A stretch of DNA of 60,044 nucleotides, from positions 1 through 60,044 of the forward strand of contig JAHBMJ010001964.1 of the NCBI GenBank assembly GCA_018398765.1. The letters run 5' to 3'. The translations under genes were made by a program, and so were the position numbers. This stretch comes from Chromera velia. Taxonomy: Eukaryota > Sar > Chromeraceae. The notes beneath the pieces are model-generated. The model did not search any database and had not been told where the DNA came from. It saw only the letters and a list, made by a program, of their open reading frames with translations. Every line of letters starts with the position of its first letter. Within the stretch, counting starts at the first letter, position 1. This document shows, piece by piece, positions 12,736 to 23,751 of this stretch.

Positions 12736-13021
12736 TCGAAACCCCCCCTCCCGCACGCACACAGACACACACATACACGGGGAGAGAGAACAGGCGAGCA
12801 GGCTGGCACGCAGGCAGACAGACAGGGAGATACGGTGGTAGACACATAGATGCAAGTGCAGGATTGCACATAGTCGAGTGCAAAGGAACATGCTTGCAGC
12901 TGCGAGAATGCTGATGAACGGCTTCAATATTCCAGTAAAGGTCAGTCAAATTGGGTGCGCATGTCCTCGTGCAGTGGATTTGGGTCGTCGCGAGGCAAAA
13001 ACCCTAGTGAATATCAACCTC

Positions 13022-13468
13022 TCATTTCTTGAGCTTCTGCGCAAGCTCTGGCGAAATCTTGACGAGACTCTTCTTTGCCTTCTTGGACATCTTTTTGATC
13101 GTCTCGGTCTTCCTGATCACCTCAAATTTTCCGGACTTCAGGTCGTTCTCCTCCTTGCGCTTCTTCTTCGCTTCTGTCTTTTCCCTCTGGATCCTCAGTC
13201 TTTCACCTCGCTCAGCTTTCATTTCCTTTTCGATGTTCTTCACATCCTGGTCTGCGCGCTTTGCGGACATACGCTCCTGGAAAGTTGGCTGCAGAAAGAA
13301 TTCAAACACACAGGAAGGCAGGTGTGATTCACTGAAAGTTTTGTGCACATCGAGGCAGGGGGAATGTCCGCAACTAACCCTCGCTCTGACAACCTTCGCT
13401 GAGGCTCTTCGTGCCTCCAGCTTCCATGTTCTGCCCGACTTGGGCTTTCCTTTTGGTGCCTTCACCAT
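13022..13468 (-). CDS. Cgr1-like rRNA-processing protein, two exons
   Basis: Cgr1 (CCDC86 in animals) is a small, basic, nucleolar coiled-coil protein needed for 60S pre-rRNA processing. Exons 13468-13379 and 13288-13022 join in phase 0 across a 90-nt GT-AG intron and give about 118 residues. The N-terminus has the family-type segment KSGRTWKLEARR. After the splice comes PTFQERMSAKRADQ, followed by a long Lys/Arg/Glu helix (about residues 45-100). The length matches the family's usual 110-120 residues. The gene is convergent with the SANT gene. A candidate small gene starts 70 bp away on the other strand, so the two could share a compact divergent promoter. Confidence 0.8.
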   Translation of the reverse strand: MVKAPKGKPKSGRTWKLEARRASAKVVRARVSCGHSPCLDVHKTFSESHLPSCVFEFFLQPTFQERMSAKRADQDVKNIEKEMKAERGERLRIQREKTEAKKKRKEENDLKSGKFEVIRKTETIKKMSKKAKKSLVKISPELAQKLKK

Positions 13469-13538
13469 TTCCTTCCCCTAGTTCGGCTTCACTGGATTCT
13501 CAGACGCAAGACAGGCAGTCTCTCCAGTAGGAGTTTAG

Positions 13539-13783
13539 ATGGCTCTCACGAACGTCAAGTGCAAACGTGACAATGCTGATCTCGACCCCTCGCACATCAA
13601 CACCGTGCGCGTCTATGAGTGTGAGGATCCTTTCAAGCCTTACTTCACTTTGAATCTCTTCTTGACAGGACCGTAGAATTCGATCGCCGTCTATCCACCC
13701 GCTCCGGCCGACAATCGTTCACAGGAGGGGCCGGCCGCCGCCGCGCCGCCCGGTCATGGAATTTGGGTACGTGGCAGCAATGA
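13539..13783 (+). CDS. Possible small two-exon gene, unrecognised
   Basis: ATG 13539 opens a 45-codon frame to a TAG at 13674-13676 if unspliced. Alternatively, exons 13539-13618 and 13669-13783 join across a 50-nt GT-AG intron in phase and give 64 residues with an Arg-rich C-terminus. The first 26 residues (starting MALTNVKCKRDN) look protein-like. I do not recognise the product. It begins 70 bp from the divergent Cgr1-like gene. It could also be a fragment or 5'UTR sequence, so confidence is low. Confidence 0.25.
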
Positions 13784-14486
13784 GATCAGAGAAGTGACAT
13801 GAAGCCACACACCTTCTAATTCGGTCCCACCTGGCCAAACCCAGTCAGGACAATGCCGCACACTAACTTCTGGTGGAAATTTCAAAGTTCGCCATCGAGT
13901 GTCTCTCTGTTTCACTGCTTTTGTTAAATTTGATTTTCTTAGATTTTCTCTATCTGTAGGTGTTGTTTTGATTTCTTCCACAGCCGTCTCGTTCTTTCAA
14001 ACAGACTGTTATCTCTTATTGGCCCTTTTTACTGTTTACACAATGGTAAGCGGGGATCCCAAGCTTTAGTTTGTTGACTACAGGGCGACAGAGAAGGCCT
14101 AGGCTGCCTACTATATCTGGACTTGGAAAAATGTCTGACAGCTGGACAGAGATGAGCCCAGTTCTCTCGGTTTGATCAATCGAAAGCCCTCTCAAAAAGT
14201 GATGCAAACCGAGACAACGTATACGTAGGCACCCTCATGGACCTCATAAAAAGGTAAACGTGCACGCAGAGGGTGGATTGGGTATATGAGGCGCGGGAGA
14301 AGCTGTTTTTCTTTTCTGGTCATCTCTATTTCGTATCTTTCTCCATCTCTAGAGACTTCTACTATTTCTTCTTGAAAATTCTCTGCAGTGTGTTGAAAGA
14401 GACCTTATACATATATCCTAGCCTATATGTTCAACTTATATCTAAACTTATGTTGATATCTATAAATTAAATTAATTTTGGTAAGA

Positions 14487-14532
<46 letters not shown>

Positions 14533-14631
14533 GAAAAGCTATAGTATGAATCACCATCGAAATGAAATGAATCAATGTGAAATAGTTGCTAGAATGGTTA
14601 TTTGTGTTCATTTAGGATTTTATACTTTTAT
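13784..14631. other. Intergenic segment with (AATC)n repeat
   Basis: No convincing gene is visible. The segment becomes AT-rich after 14390 and carries a pure CAATCAATCAAT array at about 14486-14532. Short minus-strand frames near 13754-13981 and 14016-14207 lack splice or domain support. Confidence 0.45.
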
Positions 14632-15814
14632 TCAAGGCGACATCTTTCTTTTTAGTCTCTTTGAATCTTCTTCCAAAGAAAACACAACCGTAACGTCTCC
14701 TTCACCAGCCGTGTCGAGATTTCTGTATCTATTCGACATCGCCTCTCCGAAGCTTGCCTGCAACAGCAAGACAGTGAGTGAGGTCCACTTAGAAGCGACA
14801 AACCACTCAGCAGAGAAATACGCTAGGAAATACGCATGCATATATGTGTATATCGCCCAACTGACAGGCCGACACCCTATCTACCGATTACAGGCCGGGT
14901 CCTTGGAGTTTTATCCGCAAAAGCAGACTCAAGTATGGCACCTAAAAATGCAGCAGAAAAAGCTTCGAGCCAAGATATCAACGCGCCAGCAAGACGAGAC
15001 ACAGAGACAAAGAAAAATTCCACCAAGACAGCTCTTGGACACGACCGTCAAAAAGGACCCCCCCCCAAAAAAGCTCACAGAAATTCGGCACGAAAGTAAT
15101 ATAGCACGAAACACAGAACACACAAGGAACCACAAACCTGCGAAAGAAGCTCGTATCGGGAGAACAAACATAGCCAAGCAGCGGCTCTCACGCCACGCAA
15201 CGATCGACAGAATGCAACGCTTTTTCTTTCACTTCAAAAAAATGAACAGAAAAAACAGAGAAGGCAGATTCACCTCGCTGCGCATCCCCATTTCCTTTTT
15301 GTTTTGTATAGTCGGCCTCTCCCGATGCTTTACCAGCCTCCCTCCCTCCCCCCCTCCGACGATGTCGCACAAACTCTCCAAAACAACCAGAGCCCGTTTC
15401 TTCCTCGCACTCTCATGCACGTCTTCATTCTCCCCGCAATCCGCATCCGTACTGCTCCTCTCCCTCTTTTCACTCACAGTCACGGCCCCGACGGGAGCCA
15501 AAGCCAAATCATGTTGTTCTTCCAAAGCCATTCCTTCCAAAAGCCTCCGACAGGATCCCAGCATTACCGAAGCCCCGCGGCGTCCTACTCTCTGTCTGGT
15601 CCTTTCTTCCCCCCCGACAAGAATTGACCGAGCTGCGTCGTTCCACGAGTATTCATCTTCACCTTCCCTGCCACCTGTCCCGTCTTGATCGTTTTCCCCG
15701 AGCAGAAACTGCACTTCTTCCCCCTGCAGAAAGGTCAAGAGATCTTATCCAACGCATGACGAGCCAATCGAAAGGAAGAAAAAACAAAAAAAACATCCGT
15801 CAAAAAAGTTCACT
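14632..15814 (-). CDS. Unidentified spliced minus-strand gene, 5' end unresolved
   Basis: Two exons are supported. Exon 15723-15274 (150 codons) has a TTTCTGCAG acceptor and a GTGAAT donor. The final exon 14757-14632 (42 codons) follows a GTTGCAG acceptor and ends in TGA. Both junctions are phase 0 and the 516-nt intron between them is T-rich on the coding strand, as expected. The exons encode an acidic, charged protein (for example GEEVQFLLGENDQDG). The C-terminus is basic (DSKRLKRKMSP). An upstream exon ending at 15814 with a GTGAAC donor is possible but its start is unclear. No family is recognised. A plus-strand frame covers the same DNA but reads mostly Ser/Pro/Arg, so I treat it as the shadow. 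Confidence 0.4.
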
Positions 15815-16156
15815 TCTCCTCCGCTGGGCCACTTTCCTGGATGGACTTTCTCGTCTTGCAGTCCGCTTCTTTTCTTTTCTTAGTGGTTCTTTCTTTTTTC
15901 TCTCAGGTGTTTCAGGACAACGGCGTTCCTTTCGGGAAACTGGAAGAACAGACTTCCATTTTCTGTGCATGCAAAAAAACGCAAACGGACCCCGAAAGGA
16001 AGCACACGAGGCCCTCTGATGCTATTGATTCTGGGTCTAAAAAGGGAAGCGAGAGCAAGCAGCCCTATGTAGAGGGACGAAGGGCGCAAACAAAACCTTG
16101 TATCCTAGCTCACGACAAATCAAATCGACGTGCCGCGGAACGCCTGCCTCCATGAT

Positions 16157-17183
16157 CGGATGGATGGATGGATGGATGGATCAATGGATGGATGGATGGA
16201 TGGATGGACGGATGGATGGATCAATGGATGGATGGATGGATGGATCAATGGATGGATGGATGGATGGATGGATGGATGGATCAATGGATGGATGGATGGA
16301 TGGATCAATGGATGGATGGATGGATGGATCAATGGATGGATGGATGGATCAATGGATGGATGGATGGATGGATGGATCAATGGATGGATCAATGGATCGA
16401 TGGAAGGATCGATGGATCAATGGATGGATGGATGGATGGACTGATGGATGGATGGATGGATCAATGGATGGATGGATGGATGGATCAATGGATGGATGGA
16501 TGGATGGATGGATGGATGGATGGATCAATGGATGGATGGATGGATGGATCAATGGATGGATGGATGGATGGATGGATGGATGGATGGATCAATGGATGGA
16601 TGGATGGATGGATCAATGGATGGATGGATCGATGGAAGGATCGATGGATCAATGGATGGATGGATCAATGGATGGATGGATGGATGGATGGATGGATGGA
16701 CGGATGGATGGATGGATGGATCAATGGATGGATGGATCGATGGAAGGATCGATGGATCAATGGATGGATGGATCAATGGATGGATGGATGGATGGACGGA
16801 TGGATGGATGGATGGATCAATGGATGGATGGATGGATGGATCAATGGATGGATGGATGGATCAATGGATGGATGGATGGATGGATCAATGGATGGATCAA
16901 TGGATGGATGGATGGATCGATGGAAGGATCGATGGATCAATGGATGGATGGATGGATCAATGGATGGATGGATGGATGGATGGATCAATGGATGGATGGA
17001 TGGATGGATCCATGGATGGATGGATCAATGGATGGATGGATCAATGGATCAATGGATGGATGGATGGATCAATGGATCAATGGATGGATGGATGGATGAA
17101 TGGATGGATCAATGGATCAATGGATGGATGGATGGATGGATGGATGGATGGATCAATGGATGGATGGATGGATGGATGGATGA
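16157..17183. repeat. 1-kb GGAT tetranucleotide minisatellite with GGATCAAT punctuation
   Basis: About 1030 bp built from runs of GGAT broken by GGATCAAT. A longer variant, GGATCGATGGAAGGATCGAT, recurs about four times (near 16394, 16627, 16737 and 16915), which shows higher-order amplification. All plus frames and the minus frames lack stops because a 4-bp unit cycles through the same four codons. The resulting Met-Asp-Gly-Trp or Ile-His-Pro-Ser proteins are artefacts. The array may lie inside an intron of the helical-repeat gene. Confidence 0.95.
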
Positions 17184-17399
17184 CGGAGAAGGTGAATTCA
17201 TATCATCACACAGCTGGACGGACAGACGGATAGGTAGGTTGCCAGATGAACTGACACTCGACTTTTTCAAGGCAAGCTTTGACACGATTATCTTTCTTTT
17301 CTCTTGTAAAAGCTTCCCCTCACCCTCCCCGACATCATACACCTCAGAGACGCACGAGAGAAGACAACAATTTCTCCGTCACTCAACGAATCACACACA

Positions 17400-17576
17400 A
17401 CGGCTTTCTCATTTCTCCGTCGTTCCTCTTTTCTTCCTTTCTTTTCCTTTTTTTTCCTCTCTCGCTTCTTTTCTTCATTAATTTCGTCCTTCCTTCCTTC
17501 CTTTTTTCTGTGGGTTTTTTGTGATTGTTCGTTTCTTTCTTTCTTTCTTTCCTTCCTTCCGATTTTACATCTCTCT

Positions 17577-17610
<34 letters not shown>

Positions 17611-17790
17611 CTTCCTGCCTGCCTGCCTGCCTCGCTGCGTCTCTGTCTGTCTTTCCGCTTGTCCGCCCGTGTCTGTTGGTCTCCCTGTCTTCATCTGACT
17701 GGTAGTGCCTGTCGTATGTGCCTGAGTCTCTGTCTGCCTGAGGGTCTATTTGTCTGTCTGTTTGACTTTGTGTGTGCCTGACAGTTTCTC
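17400..17790. repeat. Pyrimidine-rich and GTCT/CCTT simple repeats
   Basis: Stretches of TTCC, TTTC, GTCT and GTCC units cover most of this segment. On the minus strand, the sense strand of the flanking helical-repeat gene, it is purine-rich. It lies between candidate exons 17987-17808 and 17342-17256 and is likely intronic. Confidence 0.7.
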
Positions 17791-17807
17791 CGCTGGCATT
17801 GACCTAC

Positions 17808-20182
17808 CGAAAATCCAGATCCCCGCAGGAAAGCAAAAGCAAGCCGGTCTACCAGAGATGTGCTGGCGACGAAACTCCCGTGCTTGGGCGAGCGAGAGAG
17901 AGCATGCAGAATCGAGGACGCGTGCCGGGGAGAAAGAGCGTTCTCATCGTCGCCTTCATCTCCGGCCTCCTCCTCTGTGGCGGCAGACTGCAACGATGTG
18001 CGAACAGAGAACAGCGTCACTTTTCTTCTACCCAAGCCATGTCAGACAAAACCGAAAACAAAACACACACGCACACACAGGCGCACATGATCGCGCGCTC
18101 ACACGCACAGACAGGGAGGGAGAGAGAGAGAAAGCGAAAGAGAGTCGAATGCAGATGGAGAGGGAGAGGGGACTTGGCTGGCTCCTCTCGGCAGGAATTT
18201 GCGGTTTTGTCTTGTCGAGCATAGTTGCCACCGAATCGCCCAGTAGTTGAAAGCTCCGGTAAGTCAACCTCGTTCCGCAATGAACATCCGAGTGACAAAA
18301 ACAGATTCCCATTACCTTTCTTTTCCCTTCCTCGCATTACCATTCTTTCTCTCGCCTGTCTTCGCATTACCTTTTCTTTTTCCCTTCCTCGCATTACCAT
18401 TCTTTCTCTCGCCTGTCTTCGCATTACCTTTTCTTTTCCCTTCCTCGCATTACCATTCTTTCTCTCGCCTGTCTTCGCATTACCTTTTCTTTTCCCTTCC
18501 TCGCATTACCATTCTTTCTCTCGCCTGTCTTCGCATTACTTTTCTTTTCCCTTCTTCGCATTAGCATTCTTTCTCTCGCCTGTCTTCGCAATACCTTTTC
18601 TTTTCCCTTCCTCGCATTACCATTCTTTCTCTCGCCTGTCCTCGCATTACTTTTCTTTTCCCTTCCTCGCATTACCATTCTTTCTCTCGCCTGTCTTCGC
18701 ATTACCTTTCTTTTCCCTTTCTCGCATTACCATTCTTTCTCTCGCCTGTCTTCGCATTACCTTTCTTTTCCCTTCCTCGTATTACCATGCTTTCTCTCGC
18801 TTGTCTTCGCATTACCTTTGCTTTTTCCCTTCCTCGCATTACCATTCTTTCTCTCGCCTGTCTTCGCATTACCTTTTCTTTTCCCTTCCTCGCATTACCA
18901 TTCTTTCTCTCGCCTGTCTTCGCATTACCTTTCTTTTCCCTTCCTCGCATTACCATTCTTTCTCTCGCTTGTCTTCGCATTACCTTCTTTTCCCTTCCTC
19001 GCATTACCATTCTGACGGACTAGCGGAGTTAGTAGTTGAGTGACTGACGGACTGACTGACCGATGCTGTGTGACTTTGGGCCCGTGCTTGGACCTCCGAG
19101 ACCACGCTTCTCAACAGGGCTTCGTGCCCCTCCCCTGCCCTTCCAAAGGATTCGCACAAAGACGCCAGTTGGTCGAGAGAGAAAAAGGAAGAACGGCTAG
19201 CCGAAAGATCTCCCAGAGAAGAGAAAACGCGACTGAGCTTATCCTTCTCTACCCCCACCATGCTTCCTTTGCCCTTCACGGAGCCCAGGGCTTCAAGAAG
19301 AGCACAGATGCCTGAACTCGTAAGAGCACGCTGGTCACTTTCAGTTGCAAACCGCGCACAGATAAGAGCAAAGAAACGGCTTTCCAAAGAATCGGACGAC
19401 GACAGAGGACGCCGCAGTCTCGAGATGCTGTTTGCAATCTGGGCAAGCTCATCTGCACCAACGGTTTTCGCTCTTTTTTCGACAATTTCAAACAGCAGCC
19501 ACTCCAGCGCGTTCACACTGTCCCCCCTCCCCACATCCCCTGAGGCCCCCTCTTCATTTCTAAGTTCGCGATTCTCATGTCTCACCCAGGTATTACAAAG
19601 CTGTACCAACTCGATGTCAGACAGAGTGCGCAAACGACGCATCATGTGTTCCGTCAGTGTTCGAAAAAAGGGCACGTCATATATTTGAAGCTTGACCAGG
19701 GCTCGAGTCACCACAGCGACGTCGAGAGGATTGCACTCCTCCCGCTTCTCAAGGAAAGAAACCATCAGAGGGCGGATCACCCCCACATCCCTCACCCCCA
19801 CTGTCGCAAAGCCCTGAAGAACAAGCGCCATGTCTTTCGGCTGAAAATGTTCAAGAGACCCCAAAGCCTGATCGGCGACACGCTGCCAGAAAGGTAAGTG
19901 ACTGTAGCCATTTTTGGCCGCCACGTTGACCGCATGGCTGAGCTCCCTCGGTGACACGTTTTGTGAGGTTGAGAGGTGCAGGAGAGGCACGGGAGTCCTC
20001 CCTTCCTCACCCCTCCCGTTCAATTTTGTCTTTGGAGCGCCTCCCCGAGCTCCGTGTCCAGAGTAGCGGTAGCTCTTCAGGACAGCATGCTGTCTTCGAG
20101 TAAGAGTTCTTTTTTGAGAGAACAAATTGGGCCTATGTGTGCAGGAGGGTAAACGCGGAGCAGAAGTGCATTTTCGCATCAT
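17808..20182 (-). CDS. Organelle-targeted helical-repeat RNA-binding protein (HPR/OPR/FASTK-like)
   Basis: Proteins of this style bind organellar RNA through stacked helix pairs. Exon 1 (20182-19061, 374 codons) starts at a double ATG. Its N-terminus is rich in Arg, Ser and Thr with no acidic residue in the first 35 positions, consistent with mitochondrial or plastid import. From about residue 70 onward, repeated helix pairs appear (for example LVLQGFATVGVRDV, IELVQLCNTWVRH, ELAQIANSISRL, LASLCESFGRAG). Exon 2 (17987-17808) continues the pattern (SILHALSRSPKHG) in phase 0. A further exon 17342-17256 and a terminal exon 16147-16037 with a RAP-like ending ([13 protein letters not shown]) are possible but unproven. 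The intron after exon 1 is filled by a satellite. The gene is divergent from the J-like gene. Confidence 0.65.
18298..19015. repeat. Tandem satellite, about 60-bp unit, about 12 copies
   Basis: A tandem array whose unit contains CGCATTACCTTTTCTTTTCC, then CCTCGCATTACCATTC, then TTTCTCTCGCCTGTCTT. Each unit holds two related half-units, both starting CGCATTAC. Copies differ by single substitutions and by one or two T residues. The array lies within the intron between exons 19061 and 17987 of the helical-repeat gene. Long frames on both strands through it are artefacts. Confidence 0.95.
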
Positions 20183-20992
20183 GACGAAGAGGAGCTCAGT
20201 GGGGCTTTGAGACAGCTACTAGAGAGCCGGAGCTCTATCAATGAAGAGCAGTAGTCGGAGAAGATTGAAGATACGAGTACTCGGGTTCTCACACCCAAAT
20301 CAGGAATGTCTGTCGGGTGTGCACATACTGACTTCTCTTTTTCCGTCCGCCGTCTCCAGGCATGCCGTCTCCTCCATCTACACGGACGTGGAGGCACTAT
20401 ATCGATACATGTAGTACTGTTTTGAGACGAACTGCATCTCAATCCACCTTTTCCGATCCTCACTACGAAATCCAATGGACTGAATGCCGAGGGAAGCTTG
20501 AGCACGACGTGACTGCAACAGAATGACAAAACGATTCAGGGTCATAGTCCGGCCGGTCCGCGTGCATGCATGTCGCTCGAAGTGCGCGCGCATGTGAACC
20601 AAGGTCATGCATGCATGCAGAATTTATAACAATTCATCATTGCAGATTCATTGCAGAGACGGCCATGCATGCAGATCGCGAGGATGCACGTATCGGTAGA
20701 ATTCATCTCATTGTTCTTCGATTGGACAGCTCATTGTACAGCACAGAGGGACAGTTGAGCAGGGGGACAGACCGGAACAGACAGCTCGAAGGACCTCGAA
20801 GCGCGTCTCGGAGAGCGACAATCTGTCGATCTATTGGAAGGAAGATTTCAAGGTACAGACTAGAGCCGGCCGGCCGTACTGGGGCACTCTAAGGAAGAGA
20901 GTTCACTCGTTTCTTCCTTCGTTTGCCCTAGAGGGTCTGGATGTAGAGTTCCACTTTTCGGTTTTGCAAGAAAGGTCCAAAGAAGTTGACGC
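20183..20992. promoter_or_regulatory. Divergent promoter region with TGCATGCA clusters
   Basis: This 810-bp region separates the helical-repeat gene (minus) and the J-like gene (plus). It contains CATGCATG/TGCATGCA elements near 20562, 20606 and 20663. TGCATGC is the core recognised by some ApiAP2 factors in apicomplexans (established for those species, inferred here). No convincing coding exon is seen. The assignment as a promoter rests on position plus motif density. Confidence 0.4.
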
Positions 20993-22969
20993 ATGCAAGG
21001 AATCATGAGAGGAAGGTTACTTGGGGCCTTTACGTACCTTCTTCTTGCTCTGTCTGGGTCGACAGTTGGAGGAGAGGGAACGTTCCCTCCTCTGCGGACT
21101 CACTACGACGTCTTGCGGGTTCCTCGAACAGCAGGGTTAGATGAAATCAAGTCTGCACACAAGCTGTTGTCTCTAGAGTATCATCCCTTGAAGAAGGGCA
21201 GGGACAGAGAGGAGTCAGAAAAGGCCATGAAGAGAATCAACAGAGCCTACCAGATTCTGTCCAACGAGAGATTGAAGAGCCAGTACGACGCCTTGCTCCA
21301 TCTGGTCAGTCAGTCAGGCATTCAGGAATTAATTCAAAGTCACGCCTACTTGCATTACTCACCCACACATATTGGGCACCCTTCTTTTCCTTTTCAATGG
21401 CTTAAGGTGTCTGAGCAGAACATAGTGCCTTCTCTTTCTGATAGTGTATGCCCCACATGCCCCCTCCCTTCCTCGATCGCAGGTCGACGCCGACCACGAT
21501 CCAGAGAGCCCCAAGTCGGCCCCCGCGCTCGCTCTTCCCCAGTTCGATGGAATGGGAGACCCCAACAGTCAAGTCCCGTCCAAGCAGGGGGGCAGAGGGG
21601 GGAGCGGGGGCGGACTTATGGGCTTGGGGGGGTCTCTGGCGGAACCTCTGATGGACTTCGCGTTGGGAATTTCGGACCTCTTTGGGTAAATCCTTCGGGA
21701 AGGGGAGGGGGAGGTTGTTGACTATGCGTTGAGATCACGCGCACTTGTTTGTTGTTGCCTCCACTCTCTCTTCTCCGTCTTAATCTGCCACGTTTCCTCA
21801 ACGGACGCCCCCATCCCGTGATGTCGAACACATTTTTGTGTGCGCGTGTTTGTGTAATGGAAAAGTAATAGTTTGGTTCCCATTCTTCCTCTGTCCTTGC
21901 TTTTGCGAGTACCCTTTTTTACTTACGAATCTCTGACACTTCTCTCTCTCTCTCTCTCTCTCTCATGCGTTCCTCTCATCTCGTCTTCCCTCCTTCCTTC
22001 GTTTTGAGTCTCCTAGCTCTTCTGACACTCCGGCCGGACCCTTCCTCCTTACCTGCCTGCAGACCCGTCCTGAGCCCGAGGGACCTCCTGCAGGGCGGTC
22101 CCGGGGCCTCCAGCAGGGCCGCACGTCGGAGAAGGTCCCGGAGAGACAACAGGAGGAAACAACGAGGAGACACGGGGATGTCGGACAGAGGAGGGCTCGA
22201 TGCAGCCTCGCCTTCTTCAGCAAGCAGTGCGGACAGCCTTGCCGAGTTCCTTTTCGGGGATCAACTCGGGGAACTGACGCGTGACTCCTCTGACAGTGGC
22301 GGCGGGCAGGGGGGACGCGGGGTCCCAGGGTCCCCTGGGGGAGTGTTTCGCAGTTTTGGGCGTTCAACGATGACATCTGTGCGGCAGGAGAACGGGCACA
22401 AGATTGCGGAAACACGGGAGCAGAGGAGCGATGGGTCTTCCGTTACGCGCATTGAAAGGGTTTGTTTGTTCATGGTTTCCTCACTCACTCTCCGCTTTAT
22501 TCGCTGCTCCCTTGGCAATTTTTAATGAATGAGTCGGTGTCTGTCATGCTCCGATTCTGCTGCTCTTCTTTCTGAGGGTCGCACTGTGCATCAATGGTGC
22601 GTGCACGATTTTGTTCTTTTGTGCATGTGCGCCTGGTCGGGAAATCGTTGCTGTGCGCACACGTTGGGCGGGCATCCGAAAGTGTCGATGCTCCCAGCTG
22701 GGGAGTTTCTCTCTTTCTTTTTTCGACAGTCACTCTCCGCGCGGCTTTTTTGGACGTTCATTCTGTCCCAGTGAATGAACAGCAAAACACTTCTATCTGT
22801 GAATCTGAGTGGGCGTCTGCATTTCTCGATGAATAAAGTTGTGTATGAGTGTGTGTGTGTGTGTTGGGAGGGANNNNNNNNNNNNNNNNNNNNNNNNNNN
22901 NNNNNNNNTGTGTGTGTGTGTGTGTGTATGTATGTGTTGTGTGTGCGTGTGTGTATGTGTGTGCGTGTT

Positions 22970-23015
<46 letters not shown>

Positions 23016-23413
23016 CGCGTGCGTGTGTACGTGTGTGTGGGAGAGAGAGTGTTTATGTTGGGGGAGGAGGGCGAGACAAGAGCATGAAAGCAGAAAGAGG
23101 GAAGGACAGGCGGTCTCTTCTGTTCAGAAGACGCAGAAGAATCAGATGGAAAGTCAAAGAAGATTGACATTTTGCACACATGCATGTGCTCTCTCTCTCT
23201 CTCTCCACTTGTCTGTCTCTGCAGACTGCGCCAGACGGCAGCCGGACACTTCTGATCAGGGAGCGGAAGACCAGAGACGGCCCCGAAAAGGTCACGGAGA
23301 GGAGATTCGACAAGGCGGGGCGTCTCCTTCATTCCTCTGAGGGCACGGTGGTGGCTCTGGACTCGGAGACGGAGACGCGGGATTCACACAACGGGCAAGG
23401 GGGAGAGATGTGA
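20993..23413 (+). CDS. Secretory J-like protein with degenerate HPL motif, four exons
   Basis: Exons 20993-21304, 21483-21685, 22063-22459 and 23225-23413 join in phase and encode 366 residues. The N-terminus is a signal peptide (hydrophobic core LLGAFTYLLLALSG), pointing to the ER or secretory route. A J-domain-like segment follows at about residues 37-101, beginning HYDVLRVPRTAG and ending with the helix-IV pattern NRAYQILSNERLKSQYDALL. The invariant HPD tripeptide, needed to stimulate Hsp70 ATPase, reads HPL here (YHPLKKG). The middle is Gly/Ser-rich. The C-terminal part has FRSFGRSTMTSVRQENGHK and DG-turn repeats that recall the DNAJB6/MLF tail. It is therefore probably a J-like protein acting as scaffold or client binder rather than a canonical co-chaperone. 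A second in-frame ATG at 21005 is an equally good start. Confidence 0.75.
22850..23045. repeat. (GT)n microsatellite with assembly gap
   Basis: A GT-rich array in intron 3 of the J-like gene is interrupted by 35 N at 22874-22908. The gap size is probably nominal. Splice sites of the flanking exons are outside the gap, so the gene model is unaffected. Confidence 0.9.
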
Positions 23414-23714
23414 CCCGGAGATGGGGTTGATAAGGGGACAAAAAGAAGAGAGCGGTGCAGTGACAGAGCAGAGAGAAAAGGTGGAGACGGGCAAACACAG
23501 TGAATGACAAACTGCTGAATGGGGAGATCAAAGAGCCTGCTTGCCTTCCAAATGAGTGGAGGGGTGTGCGCCTGCCTGAATGGGACCGTGCACGACCGTC
23601 TTTGAATGTGATCGTACAAGACATGCGTGACCATATCAACAGTGTATGCCAAGAAGGACGGTCAAGTTGTGAGCAGCCAAGACATGCACAGTGACAAGAA
23701 GAAGAAGAAGAAGA

Positions 23715-23751
<37 letters not shown>

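Noticed and set aside
11977-12949. Several 200-290-residue frames rich in Arg/Glu or Ser/Leu
   Set aside because: They translate GTCT and GA simple repeats. All overlap in different frames and strands.
14546-15688. 380-residue plus-strand frame
   Set aside because: Composition is atypical and it covers minus-strand exons with better splice signals. Its T-rich complement is an intron on the minus strand.
16098-17481. Very long open frames (Met-Asp-Gly-Trp or Ile-His-Pro-Ser repeats)
   Set aside because: They are produced by the 4-bp GGAT repeat, which has no stop in several frames on either strand.
16157-19015. CRISPR array
   Set aside because: Repeats are contiguous satellites without unique spacers, in a clearly eukaryotic context.
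18225-19043. 272-residue plus-strand frame and minus-strand Arg/Met/Lys-rich frames
   Set aside because: They translate the 60-bp satellite. The unit length keeps the frame open without coding constraint.
22874-22908. Real sequence feature at the N run
   Set aside because: It is an assembly gap in a GT microsatellite.
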